A stretch of 64,000 nt of DNA from Streptomyces purpureus (GTDB lineage Bacteria > Actinomycetota > Actinomycetes > Streptomycetales > Streptomycetaceae). The stretch covers positions 182,931 through 246,930 of the forward strand of contig NZ_BMQQ01000003.1 in assembly GCF_014648195.1 (NCBI RefSeq), written 5' to 3'. The notes under the pieces were generated by a model. The model was given only the letters and a program-made list of their open reading frames with translations. It searched no databases and had not been told where the DNA came from. Shown piece after piece: positions 34,413 to 43,177 of this stretch (its first letter is position 1; every line of letters starts with the position of its first letter). Both the position numbers and the translations under genes were made by a program.

Positions 34413-37400
34413 GATCGACCCGCGTCTGCTCCGGTACGCCCGGGCCACCCGTCTCTTCCTGGCGGCGGTGGTGGCCCTCGGATTGGCCGGGGCGGCGCTG
34501 GTCGTCGCCCAGGCGATGCTCATCGCCGAGGTGGTGGTGGGTGCCTTCCAGCGGGGCCTGTCGTTCTCCGGACTCACCACCGAGCTGGGCCTGCTCGCGG
34601 CGGTTGCCGTGGGGCGGGCGCTGGTCTCCTGGCTGACCGAGCTGGCCGCCCATCGCGCGGGCGCGGCGGTGAAGTCGGAGCTGCGCAGGCGGCTGCTGGA
34701 GCGTTCCGTGGCGCTGGGGCCGGGGTGGCTGAGCGGGCAGCGGACGGGATCGCTGGTCGCGCTCGCGACGCGGGGTGCGGACGCCCTGGACGACTACTTC
34801 TCGCGCTATCTGCCGCAGTTGGGGCTCGCGGTGGTGGTGCCGGTGGCGGTGCTGGCGCGGATCGTCACCGAGGACTGGGTGTCGGCGGCGGTCATCGTGG
34901 TGACCCTGCCGCTGATCCCGCTCTTCATGATTCTGATCGGCTGGGCCACGCAGGCCCGGATGGACCGTCAGTGGAAGCTGCTGTCGCGGCTCTCGGGGCA
35001 CTTCCTGGACGTGGTCGCCGGGCTCGCCACGCTGAAGGTCTTCGGCCGGGCCAAGGCGCAGGCGGAGTCGATCCGGGCGATCACCTCGGAGTACCGGCAG
35101 GCGACGCTGCGGACGCTGCGGATCGCGTTCCTGTCGTCGTTCGCGCTGGAGCTGCTGTCCACGCTCTCCGTGGCGCTGGTCGCGGTCGGGATCGGTATGC
35201 GGCTGGTCCACGGCGACCTGGACCTGTACACGGGGCTGGTCATTCTGATCCTTGCGCCCGAGGCGTATCTGCCGATCCGCCAGGTCGGGGCGCAGTACCA
35301 CGCGGCGGCCGAGGGGCTCGCGGCGGCGGAGGAGATCTTCGACGTCCTGGAGACGCCGGTACGTGGCGGTGGCACGGGGGAGCCGCCGACGGCGGCGAGG
35401 CTGGAGCTCGACCGGGTGACGGTACGCCATGCCGGCCGCGCGCAGCCCTCGCTGGACGCGGCCTCGCTGGTCGTCGAGCCGGGCGAGACGGTGGCCCTGG
35501 TCGGACCGAGCGGGGTCGGCAAGTCGACGCTGCTGGATGTGGTGCTCGGGTTCGTCGCGCCGGACGAAGGCGCGGTACGGGTCGGTGGCGCCGACCTCGG
35601 GTCGCTGGACCTGGAGCGGTGGCGCGAGCGGATCGCATGGGTGCCGCAGCGGCCGTATCTCTTCGTCGGCACGATCGCCGAGAACGTGCGCCTCGCGCGG
35701 CCGGACGCCTCGGACGAGGAGGTGCGGCGGGCGCTGACCGACGCCGGGGCCTGGGAGTTCGTCGCCGGGCTGCCCGAGGGCGCGGCGACACCGCTGGGCG
35801 AGGACGGCGCCGGGCTCTCGGCCGGCCAGCGACAGCGGCTCGCGCTGGCCCGGGCGTTCCTCGCGGACCGGCCAGTCCTGCTGCTCGACGAGCCGACGGC
35901 GGCGCTGGACGGGGAGACGGAGGCGGGCGTCGTCGACGCGGTCCGGCGGCTGGCCGCGGGCCGTACGGTCCTGCTGGTCGTTCACCGGCCCGCCCTGCTG
36001 GCCGTGGCGGACCGGGTGGTGATGCTCGGGGCGCTCGCGGCCTCCGGCCAGGGCGGCGAGCGCCGTCCGGCGGCGGCCGTGGTGCCGGACGGGCAGGCGG
36101 GCGCCGCGACTGTGGTTGCCGCCGGGCTGAGCGCTGGGCCGGACGCTGGAACGGCCGTCGGGCCGGGCGCCGGGGCGAGCGAATGGCCGATCGCCGTCCC
36201 GGCCACAGAGCCGGACGCTCGGCTGCGTGGCGGGCTGGACGCCGGGCCTACCGCTGGAACGGTCGTCGGGCCGGACGCTGGGACGAGTGAACGGCCGATC
36301 GCCGGGCCGATCGCCGTCCCGGCCACAGAGCCGGACGCTCGGCCGCGTGGCGGGCTGGACGCCGGGCCTCCTGCTGGAACGACCGTCGGGCCGGACGCTG
36401 GGACGAGCGAACGGCCGCGGGCCGGAACGGTTACCGGGCCGGACGCCGGGACGCGGGGCGGGAACGTGCTCGCGCGGGTGCGGGGGATGGCCGGGGCGCT
36501 GCGGGGGCGGCTGGGGCTGGCGCTCACGCTGGGGAGCCTTGCCCTGGGTTCGGCCGTGGGGCTCATGGCCGTCTCCGGCTGGCTGATCTCGCGGGCTTCC
36601 GAACAGCCGCCCGTGCTCTATCTGATGGTCGCCGTCACCGCCACGCGCGCGTTCGGCATCGGCCGGGCCGTCTTCCGCTACGCCGAGCGGCTCGTCTCGC
36701 ACGACGCGGTGCTGCGGATGCTCGCCGAGCTCCGCGTCACGGTCTACCGCCGCCTCGAGCGGATCGCCCCCGCGGGGCTGCGCCTGACCCGGCGCGGGGA
36801 CCTGCTCTCCCGCCTGGTCTCCGACGTGGACGCCCTCCAGGACTACTGGCTGCGCTGGCTGCTGCCTGTCGGCGCCGCCGTGGTCGTCGGCGCCGGGTCC
36901 GTCGGGTTCACCGCTTGGCTGCTGCCTGAGGCCGGAGCCGTCCTCGCCGTGGGTCTGCTGACCGCCGGAGTCGCCGTACCGCTGCTCAGCGGCGCCCTCG
37001 CGCGACGGGCCGAACGACAGCTCGCGCCCGCGCGCGGCGCTCTCGCCACCACCGTCGTCGACCTGCTGCGCGGCTGTGGCGAACTGACCGTGGCCGGGGC
37101 CCTCAAGGGCCGGGCGGAGCGGGCCCGGGACACCGACGGGAAGCTCACCGCGATCGCCTCGCGGCAGGCGGCGGCCACCGCGCTCGGGGCCGGGCTCTCC
37201 GCGCTCGCCTGCGGGGTCACCGTGGCCGCCGCCGCGCTCGTCGGCGTACAGGCCGTACGGGAAGGACGGCTGGAAGGTGTCGCACTGGCCGTCGTCGTCC
37301 TGACCCCGCTCGCCGCCTTCGAGGCCGTCACCGGCCTGCCGCTCGCCGTGCAGTACCGGCAGCGGGTCCGGCGCAGCGCCGAGCGGGTGTACGAGGTGCT

Positions 37401-38277
37401 GGACGCGCCCGTCCCCGTGCACGAGCCCCGGCGGCCGGCCGAGCCGCCGCGGAGCCCCTTCCCGCTGGAGCTGCGCGGCATCGGCGCGCGGTACGCCGGG
37501 CAGGGGCGGGACGCGCTGCACGGCTTCGGCCTGACGATCGAGGCGGGCCGGCGCATCGCCGTCGTCGGCGCCTCCGGGTCCGGCAAGACCACCCTCGCGC
37601 AGGTGTTGCTGCGGTTCCTGGACGTCACCGACGGCATCTACCGGATCGGCGGTGTGGCGGCCGACTCGCTCGACGGGGACGCCGTGCGCCGACTCGTCGG
37701 ACTCTGCGCCCAGGACGCGCACCTCTTCGACAGCTCCGTCCGCGAGAACCTGCGGCTCGCCCGCCCCGGTGCGAGCGACGAAGAGCTGCGCCGCGCCCTC
37801 GACGAGGCACGGCTGCTCGACTGGGTGGAGGCGCTGCCCAGCGGCATGGACACCCTCGTCGGCGAGCACGGCGCCCAGCTCTCCGGCGGCCAGCGCCAGC
37901 GCCTCGCCCTGGCCAGGACGCTCCTCGCCGACTTCCCCGTCCTCGTCCTGGACGAGCCCGCCGAGCACCTCGACCTGGCCACGGCCGACGCGCTCACCGA
38001 CGACCTGCTGCGGGTGACCGAGGGGCGTACGACCGTCCTCATCACCCACCGGCTGCGTGGACTGGACGCGGTGGACGAGGTGGTGGTCCTGGACGCCGGA
38101 CGGACGGTGCAGCAGGGGCCGTACGCAGAGCTGGCGGCGGTGGACGGACCGCTGCGGCGGATGCTGGAGCGGGAACGGGAGACCGAGGCGCTCGTCCCCC
38201 GCCCGTCGGCGGGACTCGTGAAGCGGCCTGCGGCGCCCGTGAACCCGCCGGTCGAGCCGACTTTCCTCGCTAAATAG
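34405..38277 (+). CDS. cydCD: CydD-CydC fused ABC exporter
   Basis: This protein of about 1290 residues fuses two half-transporters. The first (1-560) has six membrane segments, Walker A GPSGVGKST near 370, signature LSAGQRQRLALARAF and Walker B VLLLDEPTAALD. The second (about 690-1290) has another six, Walker A GASGSGKTT near 1050, LSGGQRQRLALART and VLVLDEPAEHLD. CydDC exports glutathione or cysteine and is needed for cytochrome bd assembly. A low-complexity linker (about 570-685) contains a 40-residue tandem repeat. GTG 34405 is preferred because GGGGGA ends 9 nt before it; ATG 34396 abuts those bases. Confidence 0.92.
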   Translation: MKPIDPRLLRYARATRLFLAAVVALGLAGAALVVAQAMLIAEVVVGAFQRGLSFSGLTTELGLLAAVAVGRALVSWLTELAAHRAGAAVKSELRRRLLERSVALGPGWLSGQRTGSLVALATRGADALDDYFSRYLPQLGLAVVVPVAVLARIVTEDWVSAAVIVVTLPLIPLFMILIGWATQARMDRQWKLLSRLSGHFLDVVAGLATLKVFGRAKAQAESIRAITSEYRQATLRTLRIAFLSSFALELLSTLSVALVAVGIGMRLVHGDLDLYTGLVILILAPEAYLPIRQVGAQYHAAAEGLAAAEEIFDVLETPVRGGGTGEPPTAARLELDRVTVRHAGRAQPSLDAASLVVEPGETVALVGPSGVGKSTLLDVVLGFVAPDEGAVRVGGADLGSLDLERWRERIAWVPQRPYLFVGTIAENVRLARPDASDEEVRRALTDAGAWEFVAGLPEGAATPLGEDGAGLSAGQRQRLALARAFLADRPVLLLDEPTAALDGETEAGVVDAVRRLAAGRTVLLVVHRPALLAVADRVVMLGALAASGQGGERRPAAAVVPDGQAGAATVVAAGLSAGPDAGTAVGPGAGASEWPIAVPATEPDARLRGGLDAGPTAGTVVGPDAGTSERPIAGPIAVPATEPDARPRGGLDAGPPAGTTVGPDAGTSERPRAGTVTGPDAGTRGGNVLARVRGMAGALRGRLGLALTLGSLALGSAVGLMAVSGWLISRASEQPPVLYLMVAVTATRAFGIGRAVFRYAERLVSHDAVLRMLAELRVTVYRRLERIAPAGLRLTRRGDLLSRLVSDVDALQDYWLRWLLPVGAAVVVGAGSVGFTAWLLPEAGAVLAVGLLTAGVAVPLLSGALARRAERQLAPARGALATTVVDLLRGCGELTVAGALKGRAERARDTDGKLTAIASRQAAATALGAGLSALACGVTVAAAALVGVQAVREGRLEGVALAVVVLTPLAAFEAVTGLPLAVQYRQRVRRSAERVYEVLDAPVPVHEPRRPAEPPRSPFPLELRGIGARYAGQGRDALHGFGLTIEAGRRIAVVGASGSGKTTLAQVLLRFLDVTDGIYRIGGVAADSLDGDAVRRLVGLCAQDAHLFDSSVRENLRLARPGASDEELRRALDEARLLDWVEALPSGMDTLVGEHGAQLSGGQRQRLALARTLLADFPVLVLDEPAEHLDLATADALTDDLLRVTEGRTTVLITHRLRGLDAVDEVVVLDAGRTVQQGPYAELAAVDGPLRRMLERERETEALVPRPSAGLVKRPAAPVNPPVEPTFLAK
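36181..36420 (+). repeat. 120-bp tandem duplication in the cydCD linker
   Basis: The segments 36181-36300 and 36301-36420 align base for base with few differences, most clearly over 36187-36299 against 36307-36419. A more divergent partial copy precedes at 36121-36180. The period is 40 codons, so copy-number change would keep the frame. The encoded unit includes PATEPDAR, RGGLDAGP and GPDAGTSERP. Confidence 0.88.
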
Positions 38278-38297
38278 GACTTACTAGTCTCAAGGGC

Positions 38298-40016
38298 ATG
38301 ACAGTGCCCGAACGCCAGGATCCCCTCGACGCCGCGACCCGGGCGACCCGCAGCCTTCAGGGCCTGTCCACCGAGCTCACCGCGCGCGTGCCCCAACTCC
38401 TGGAGGCCATGCGCTCGGTGGGCACCGGCCTCGAACTTCACTCCACCCTGGACCGGATCTGCCAGACCGCGGCCGAGCTCGCCGGGGCCCGCTACGCCGC
38501 GATCGGCGTGGTCGACGAGGAGGGCAGCGGGCTCTCGGACTTCGTCACCCACGGCGTGTCGGACGAGGTCGCCGAGCGCATCGGACGTCGGCCGGACGGT
38601 CACGCGGGGCTGCTCGGCGCGCTGATCCACCATCCGGATCCGATGCGGCTCGCCGACCTGACGAAGGATCCGCGCGCGGCGGGCTTCCCGCCCGGGCATC
38701 CGCCGATGCGGACCTTCCTCGGTGTACCCATCCGCGTCCAGGGCGAGATCTTCGGCAACCTCTATCTGGCCGAGAAGAGCGGCGGCGGCGTGTTCACCGA
38801 CTACGACCTCCACATGGTCCGCGTCCTCGCCACCGAGGCCGGGATCGCCATCGGCAACGCCCGGCTCTACGAGGCGGCCCGCCAGCGCGAGCGCTGGATC
38901 GACGGCTCGGTCGCCGTCACCACGGCGCTGCTGTCCGGCGGTGACGCCGACGACGCGCTCGTGGTCGTCGCCGAACAGGCCCGCCGGCTCGCCGACTCGG
39001 CCGCAGGGATCGTGCTGCTGCCCGCCGAGGAGGGCGGTCTGGAGATCGTCGCCGTCTCCTGCGACCATCCCGCCACCTCGATGGGTGTGGTGATTCCGGA
39101 GGACAGTCCTGTGGTCCGGGAGCTGCTCGCCGGGGACGCGGTCTTCGTGGCCGACGCGGCCACCGACCCGCGGATGATCAGCAGGCTGTCGGAGCAGTAC
39201 GGGCCCGCCATGCTCCTTCCGCTGCACAGCGGCGGCCGGGTCCTGGGCGCGCTTGCGACGCCACGCGCGCGTGGCGCCCGTCCGTTCACCGACGCGGAGC
39301 GGACCCTGGCCACGCAGTTCGCCTCACAGGCGGCGCTCGCGCTGATGATGGCGGACGCGCAGCGGGACCGGGAGCGCCTCGCGGTCTACGAGGACCGCGA
39401 CCGGATCGCCCGGGACCTTCATGACCTGGTCATCCAGCGGCTGTTCGCGACCGGGATGATGCTGGAGAGCGCCCAGCGCAAGTCGGTCGTCCCCGCCGTG
39501 CAGGACGGGGTCGGCAAGGCGGTGGACGAACTGGACGTGACCATCCAGGAGATCCGTACGGCGATCTTCGCGCTTCAGCAGGGACCGGCCGAGGCGCCGT
39601 CCGGGCTGCGGACCCGGGTCCTGCGGGAGATCAACATGGCGGCCGTGCCGCTCGGCTTCACCCCCGCCCACCGGTTCGTGGGCGCGATCGACACGACCGT
39701 CGGCGATCTCACCGGCAAGAACCTCATCGCCGCGCTGCGCGAGGCCCTCTCCAACGCCTTCCGGCACGCCCGGGCCGGCCGGATCGAGGTCGTCGTCGAC
39801 GCCACCGTGACCCTCGCCGACGGCGCGCCCGGGGTGCGGCTGTCGGTCGGGGACGACGGTGTGGGCATCCCGGCGGGCGGGCGGCGCAGCGGGCTGCGGA
39901 ATCTCGCGCGGCGCGCCGAGTCGCTGGGGGGATCGAGCTGGTGCGGGCCCGGTATCGGCGAGGACGGCGGCGGTACGACCGTGGTGTGGCAGGCCCCGCT
40001 GCGGTCCCCGGAGTAG
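38298..40016 (+). CDS. Two-GAF sensor histidine kinase, DevS/DosT-like
   Basis: The 572-residue protein has GAF1 (about 50-205), GAF2 (about 215-355), a HisKA_3 dimerisation domain with the phosphorylated His in RDRIARDLHDLVIQR near residue 376, and an ATPase with N box LREALSNAFRHA and DDGVGIP. GAF1 shows GFPPGHPPMRTFLGVP; the His matches the position I recall as haem ligand in mycobacterial DevS/DosT. It would then sense oxygen, NO or CO; this is inference. No response regulator is adjacent. TAGTCT lies 7 nt before ATG 38298, which suggests a leaderless mRNA separate from cyd. The kinase is cytoplasmic. Confidence 0.88.
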   Translation: MTVPERQDPLDAATRATRSLQGLSTELTARVPQLLEAMRSVGTGLELHSTLDRICQTAAELAGARYAAIGVVDEEGSGLSDFVTHGVSDEVAERIGRRPDGHAGLLGALIHHPDPMRLADLTKDPRAAGFPPGHPPMRTFLGVPIRVQGEIFGNLYLAEKSGGGVFTDYDLHMVRVLATEAGIAIGNARLYEAARQRERWIDGSVAVTTALLSGGDADDALVVVAEQARRLADSAAGIVLLPAEEGGLEIVAVSCDHPATSMGVVIPEDSPVVRELLAGDAVFVADAATDPRMISRLSEQYGPAMLLPLHSGGRVLGALATPRARGARPFTDAERTLATQFASQAALALMMADAQRDRERLAVYEDRDRIARDLHDLVIQRLFATGMMLESAQRKSVVPAVQDGVGKAVDELDVTIQEIRTAIFALQQGPAEAPSGLRTRVLREINMAAVPLGFTPAHRFVGAIDTTVGDLTGKNLIAALREALSNAFRHARAGRIEVVVDATVTLADGAPGVRLSVGDDGVGIPAGGRRSGLRNLARRAESLGGSSWCGPGIGEDGGGTTVVWQAPLRSPE

Positions 40017-40020
40017 GGGC

Positions 40021-40037
40021 CGCGGGCAGAGCCCGCG
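40021..40037. terminator. Short bidirectional hairpin
   Basis: CGCGGGC (40021-40027) pairs with GCCCGCG (40031-40037) around AGA. It fills the 23-bp gap between the convergent kinase and HAD genes. Confidence 0.6.
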
Positions 40038-40039
40038 CC

Positions 40040-40888
40040 TCAGAGCCCCTCGAGGATCCGTTCGATGACGACGGCGACGCCGTCCTCGTTGTTGGCGACC
40101 GTACGCCCGGAGGCGGCGGCGATCACATCGGGATGGGCGTTGGCCATCGCGTAGGAGGTGCCCGCCCAGGTCAGCATCTCCACGTCGTTGGGCATGTCAC
40201 CGAAGGCGACGACCTCCTCGGCCGAGATCCCGCGCTCCGCGCAGCACAGGGCAAGCGTCGAGGCCTTGGAGACTCCGAGGCCGCTGACCTCCAGGAGGGC
40301 GGTGGGGCTGGAGCGAGTGATCGAGGCGTGTTCCCCGGCGGCCACGCGGGCCAGGATGAGGAACGCGTCTGGGTCCAGGTCGGGGTGGTGGGCGAGCAGC
40401 TTCAGCACCGGTGCGCCGGATCCGGGCCGGTCTTCGTGCAGCAGCTTCTCCGCGGTGGCGATGGTCGCGCCCGGGTCCAGGTGGAAGGGCGGGTAGTCCG
40501 GCTCGTAGTGGATGCCGGTGGCCAGCTCGACGGCGAAGGTGGTGCCGGGGGCCTCGGCGCGCAGCGTCCGTACGACCGTCAGGGCGGTCTCCCGGTGCAG
40601 CGGACGGGCCTCGATCACCTTGCCGCCGGCGTGCAGGTCGACCACCGCGGCGCCGTTGGCGCAGATGGCCAGGCCGTGGCCGTGGACGTGGTCGCTGACG
40701 ACGTCCATCCAGCGGGCCGGCCGGCCGGTGACGAAGAAGACCTCGATCCCGGCCTCCTCGGCGGCGGCGAGGGCCGCGACCGTGCGCTCCGAGACGGACT
40801 TGTCGTCGCGCAGCAGGGTGCCGTCCAGGTCGGTGGCGATGAGCCGGGGCGTATGGGCGGGCAGGCGCGGAGAGTGGGATGAGATCAC
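40040..40888 (-). CDS. Cof-type HAD-IIB phosphatase
   Basis: The 282-residue protein has motif [14 protein letters not shown] near residue 20, FVTGRP near 55, the C2B cap in the middle, and motif III/IV KASTLALCCAE and FGDMPNDVEMLTWAG near 225. Cof-type enzymes dephosphorylate sugar phosphates or pyridoxal phosphate; the substrate is unknown. Starts are GTG 40888 or GTG 40915, neither with a good binding site. A second Cof-type gene lies at 52528-53343, so the window has two paralogues. It is convergent with the kinase. Confidence 0.88.
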   Translation of the reverse strand: MISSHSPRLPAHTPRLIATDLDGTLLRDDKSVSERTVAALAAAEEAGIEVFFVTGRPARWMDVVSDHVHGHGLAICANGAAVVDLHAGGKVIEARPLHRETALTVVRTLRAEAPGTTFAVELATGIHYEPDYPPFHLDPGATIATAEKLLHEDRPGSGAPVLKLLAHHPDLDPDAFLILARVAAGEHASITRSSPTALLEVSGLGVSKASTLALCCAERGISAEEVVAFGDMPNDVEMLTWAGTSYAMANAHPDVIAAASGRTVANNEDGVAVVIERILEGL

Positions 40889-41004
40889 AGATCCATTCTC
40901 ACGTACGGGGTGCACGGGCGTGCGGGTGGGCGCACATTTGAGTGCATGGACCGTCGCTGTGCGTGCGCGCCATGATTGTCAGTGCGGCCGCGTAGGGTCG
41001 TTCC

Positions 41005-41898
41005 ATGCGTCTGAGTACCGTGATCCTCCCGTCCCGTCGTTGGCACGAGGGTGGCCGCGAGGAGTGGGTCCGAGCCGAGCGGCTCGGTTTCCACGCCGCG
41101 TACACCTATGACCACCTTTCCTGGCGGACCTTCCGTGACGGCCCCTGGTTCGGGGCCGTACCCACCCTGACCGCCGCGGCCGCCGCCACCGAGCGGCTGC
41201 GCCTCGGCACGCTGGTGACCTCGCCGAACTTCCGGCACCCGGTCACGCTCGCCAAGGAACTGATCTCCCTCGACGACATCTCCGGCGGCCGGATCACCCT
41301 CGGCATCGGCGCCGGCGGCACCGGCTTCGACGCCACGGCGCTGGGGCAGGAGCCGTGGACGCCGCGGGAGCGGGCGGACCGGCTGGCCGAGTTCGTGCCC
41401 CTGCTCGACCGGCTGCTGACCGAGGACGTCGTCTCCCACCGCGGCACGTTCTACTCGGCCGAGGAGGCCCGCAACATCCCCGGCTGTGTGCAGCGGCCGC
41501 GGCTGCCCTTCGCGGTCGCCGCGACCGGGCCGCGTGGGCTGAAGCTGGCCGCGCGGTACGGCCAGGCGTGGGTGACGACGGGGGATCCCAAGCTCTTCGA
41601 GACGGGGACGCCCGAGCAGTCCGTGGAGGCGATCCGTGGTCAGGCCGAGAAGCTGGAGAAGGCGTGCGTGGACATCGGCCGTGATGTGCGGGAGCTGGAC
41701 AAGATCCTGCTGACAGGCTTCACGCCGGACCGTCCGCTGGAGTCCTTCGAGGCCTTCGTGGACTTCGCGGGCCGTCACTTCGAGCTGGGCTTCACGGAGA
41801 TCGTGATCCACGCGCCGATCGCGGACTCGGTCTTCGCGGCGGATCAGGCGGTGTTCGAGCGGATCGCCACGGAAGGCCTCTCCCAGCTGGGCGGGTGA
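41005..41898 (+). CDS. LLM class flavin-dependent oxidoreductase
   Basis: The 297-residue protein is a luciferase-like TIM barrel: MRLSTVILPS, YDHLSWRTFRDGPWFGAVPTLTAAA (in part), RLRLGTLVTSPNFRHPVTLAKEL near 60, and GRITLGIGAGG near 98. Proteins of this type in actinobacteria often use coenzyme F420, though FMN is possible. Substrate unknown. TAGGGT lies 6 nt before ATG 41005 and no ribosome binding site is present, so the mRNA may be leaderless. It is divergent from the HAD gene. Confidence 0.87.
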   Translation: MRLSTVILPSRRWHEGGREEWVRAERLGFHAAYTYDHLSWRTFRDGPWFGAVPTLTAAAAATERLRLGTLVTSPNFRHPVTLAKELISLDDISGGRITLGIGAGGTGFDATALGQEPWTPRERADRLAEFVPLLDRLLTEDVVSHRGTFYSAEEARNIPGCVQRPRLPFAVAATGPRGLKLAARYGQAWVTTGDPKLFETGTPEQSVEAIRGQAEKLEKACVDIGRDVRELDKILLTGFTPDRPLESFEAFVDFAGRHFELGFTEIVIHAPIADSVFAADQAVFERIATEGLSQLGG

Positions 41899-41947
41899 GG
41901 ACCCTTCGCTCAAGAGGCGGTCGGGTCGGTCCGAGCGGTCGGGGCCC

Positions 41948-42415
41948 TCAGCGGCGGACCCGGCTGCTGAGCCAGCGGGTGAGCGTGCCGGTGAGGATGA
42001 GTTCCTTGTACGTCTCGTCCCCGGGCAGCGGCACGATCAGCCACCAGCCGGGCGGGAAGAACCTGCCCTTCACATAGGCCAGCTCGCTGTAGACGGAGCG
42101 GAGGAAGGCGGGGACGGAGTCGCGGGGGATGTCGTCGAACTCCGCTCCGTCGACGACGATCTTGGCGTCGTCCTCGGGGAAGAGCCGGACGGTGACGACG
42201 GGGGCGCCGCCGAGCTCGACGAACGCCTCGTGCGGGAGGGAGCCGTCCGGGTCGAAGACGGTGAAGGCTCCGGCCGACGTGCGCCGCGAGGTCTGGTCCG
42301 CTCCGATGTCCTCGGTGACCGCCATCTCGCGGTGGTACTCCTCGGCGACCTCGCGGATGGCGCGGACGGCGGACTCGGTGGTCGGCAGGTGCGGATGTCC
42401 CATACGGACGATCAT
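41948..42415 (-). CDS. Conserved hypothetical protein
   Basis: The 155-residue protein is soluble and acidic, with no membrane segment or signal peptide. It opens MIVRMGHPHLPTTESAVRA and later has AGAFTVFDPDGSLPHEAF and VKGRFFPPGWWLIVPLPGDE. I do not recognise the family. ATG 42415 and ATG 42403 are both possible starts. It is convergent with the LLM gene and lies 52 bp downstream of kptA on the same strand, so it may be co-transcribed with it. Confidence 0.7.
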   Translation of the reverse strand: MIVRMGHPHLPTTESAVRAIREVAEEYHREMAVTEDIGADQTSRRTSAGAFTVFDPDGSLPHEAFVELGGAPVVTVRLFPEDDAKIVVDGAEFDDIPRDSVPAFLRSVYSELAYVKGRFFPPGWWLIVPLPGDETYKELILTGTLTRWLSSRVRR

Positions 42416-42467
42416 GCCTGAGCGAGCATCACGGCGATGGCCGGGGAGCTGTGGAGTCGATCAGGCC

Positions 42468-43010
42468 TCAGCCGGGGAAGCGGAGGTACTCAGGTGGAAC
42501 GGCCTCGGTGAGCCAGACGCCGTTGGCGCTGACGTGGAAGACGTGGCCGGTGCGGTGCATGGCTCCGGCGTCCACCGAGAGGACCACCGGGCGGCCGCGG
42601 CGGGCGCCGACCCGGGTCGCGGTCTCCCGGTCGGGGGAGAGGTGCACATGGTGGCGGGCCATGGGGCGCAGGCCCTCGGCACGGATCGCGTCCAGGGAGG
42701 CGGCCACCGTGCCGTGGTAGAGGTACGCGGGGGGCTCGGCGACCGGCAGGTCGAGGTCGACCTCGACGGTGTGGCCCTGGCTGGCGCGGATTCGGACGCC
42801 GTCGACGGCGAAGCGCCGTTTGTCGTTGACGGCGACCACATGATCCAGTTCGGCGCGGCTGATCGGGAAGCCGTGCGCGGCGGCGGCCCGCAGCAGTTCC
42901 TCGACCGGCACCCAGCCGTGGGGATCGAGAGTCAGCCCGATCCGTTCCGGCTGGTGGCGCAGGTGTTTCGAGAGGTATTTCGACACCTTCACGGTGCGTC
43001 TGTCGTCCAT
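42468..43010 (-). CDS. kptA: RNA 2'-phosphotransferase (Tpt1/KptA)
   Basis: The 180-residue protein matches KptA/Tpt1: KVSKYLSKHLRHQPERIGL at the N-terminus (conserved Arg-His), DPHGWVPVEELL, YLYHGT near 105 and HHVHLSPDRETATRVG near 128. The enzyme removes an internal RNA 2'-phosphate with NAD+, giving ADP-ribose 1'',2''-cyclic phosphate. In yeast it finishes tRNA splicing; the bacterial substrate is not known. ATG 43010 fits the family start (MDDRRTVKVSKYLS); the frame stays open upstream. A DnaA-box cluster lies just upstream, between it and merR. Confidence 0.92.
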   Translation of the reverse strand: MDDRRTVKVSKYLSKHLRHQPERIGLTLDPHGWVPVEELLRAAAAHGFPISRAELDHVVAVNDKRRFAVDGVRIRASQGHTVEVDLDLPVAEPPAYLYHGTVAASLDAIRAEGLRPMARHHVHLSPDRETATRVGARRGRPVVLSVDAGAMHRTGHVFHVSANGVWLTEAVPPEYLRFPG

Positions 43011-43130
43011 CGGGCCAGGATGCCGGAGCCCGGCGTCCGTCGGCCACGCAAAAAACGCCTCGGAAGAGAGGTGCGTGAAAGGGACATGGTCGAATAGGAG
43101 TGAAGATGTTTGGTCCACAACCAAGTGGAG

Positions 43131-43164
43131 TTATCCACAGGGGAATTGGCGATTCTGTGGACAA
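43131..43164. promoter_or_regulatory. DnaA-box pair upstream of kptA
   Basis: TTATCCACA (43131-43139, plus) and TTGTCCACA on the minus strand (TGTGGACAA at 43156-43164) are perfect boxes facing each other, 16 bp apart. A weaker TGGTCCACA is at 43111-43119. They lie in the 167-bp gap between merR and kptA. Confidence 0.65.
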
Positions 43165-43177
43165 CCGGCCAGTGTTA

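Noticed and set aside
34273..38049. A very long open frame (over 1200 codons) antisense to cydCD
   Set aside because: It is a by-product of high-GC third-position bias opposite a real gene. Its translation is low complexity and lacks any domain, whereas the plus strand encodes two complete ABC half-transporters.
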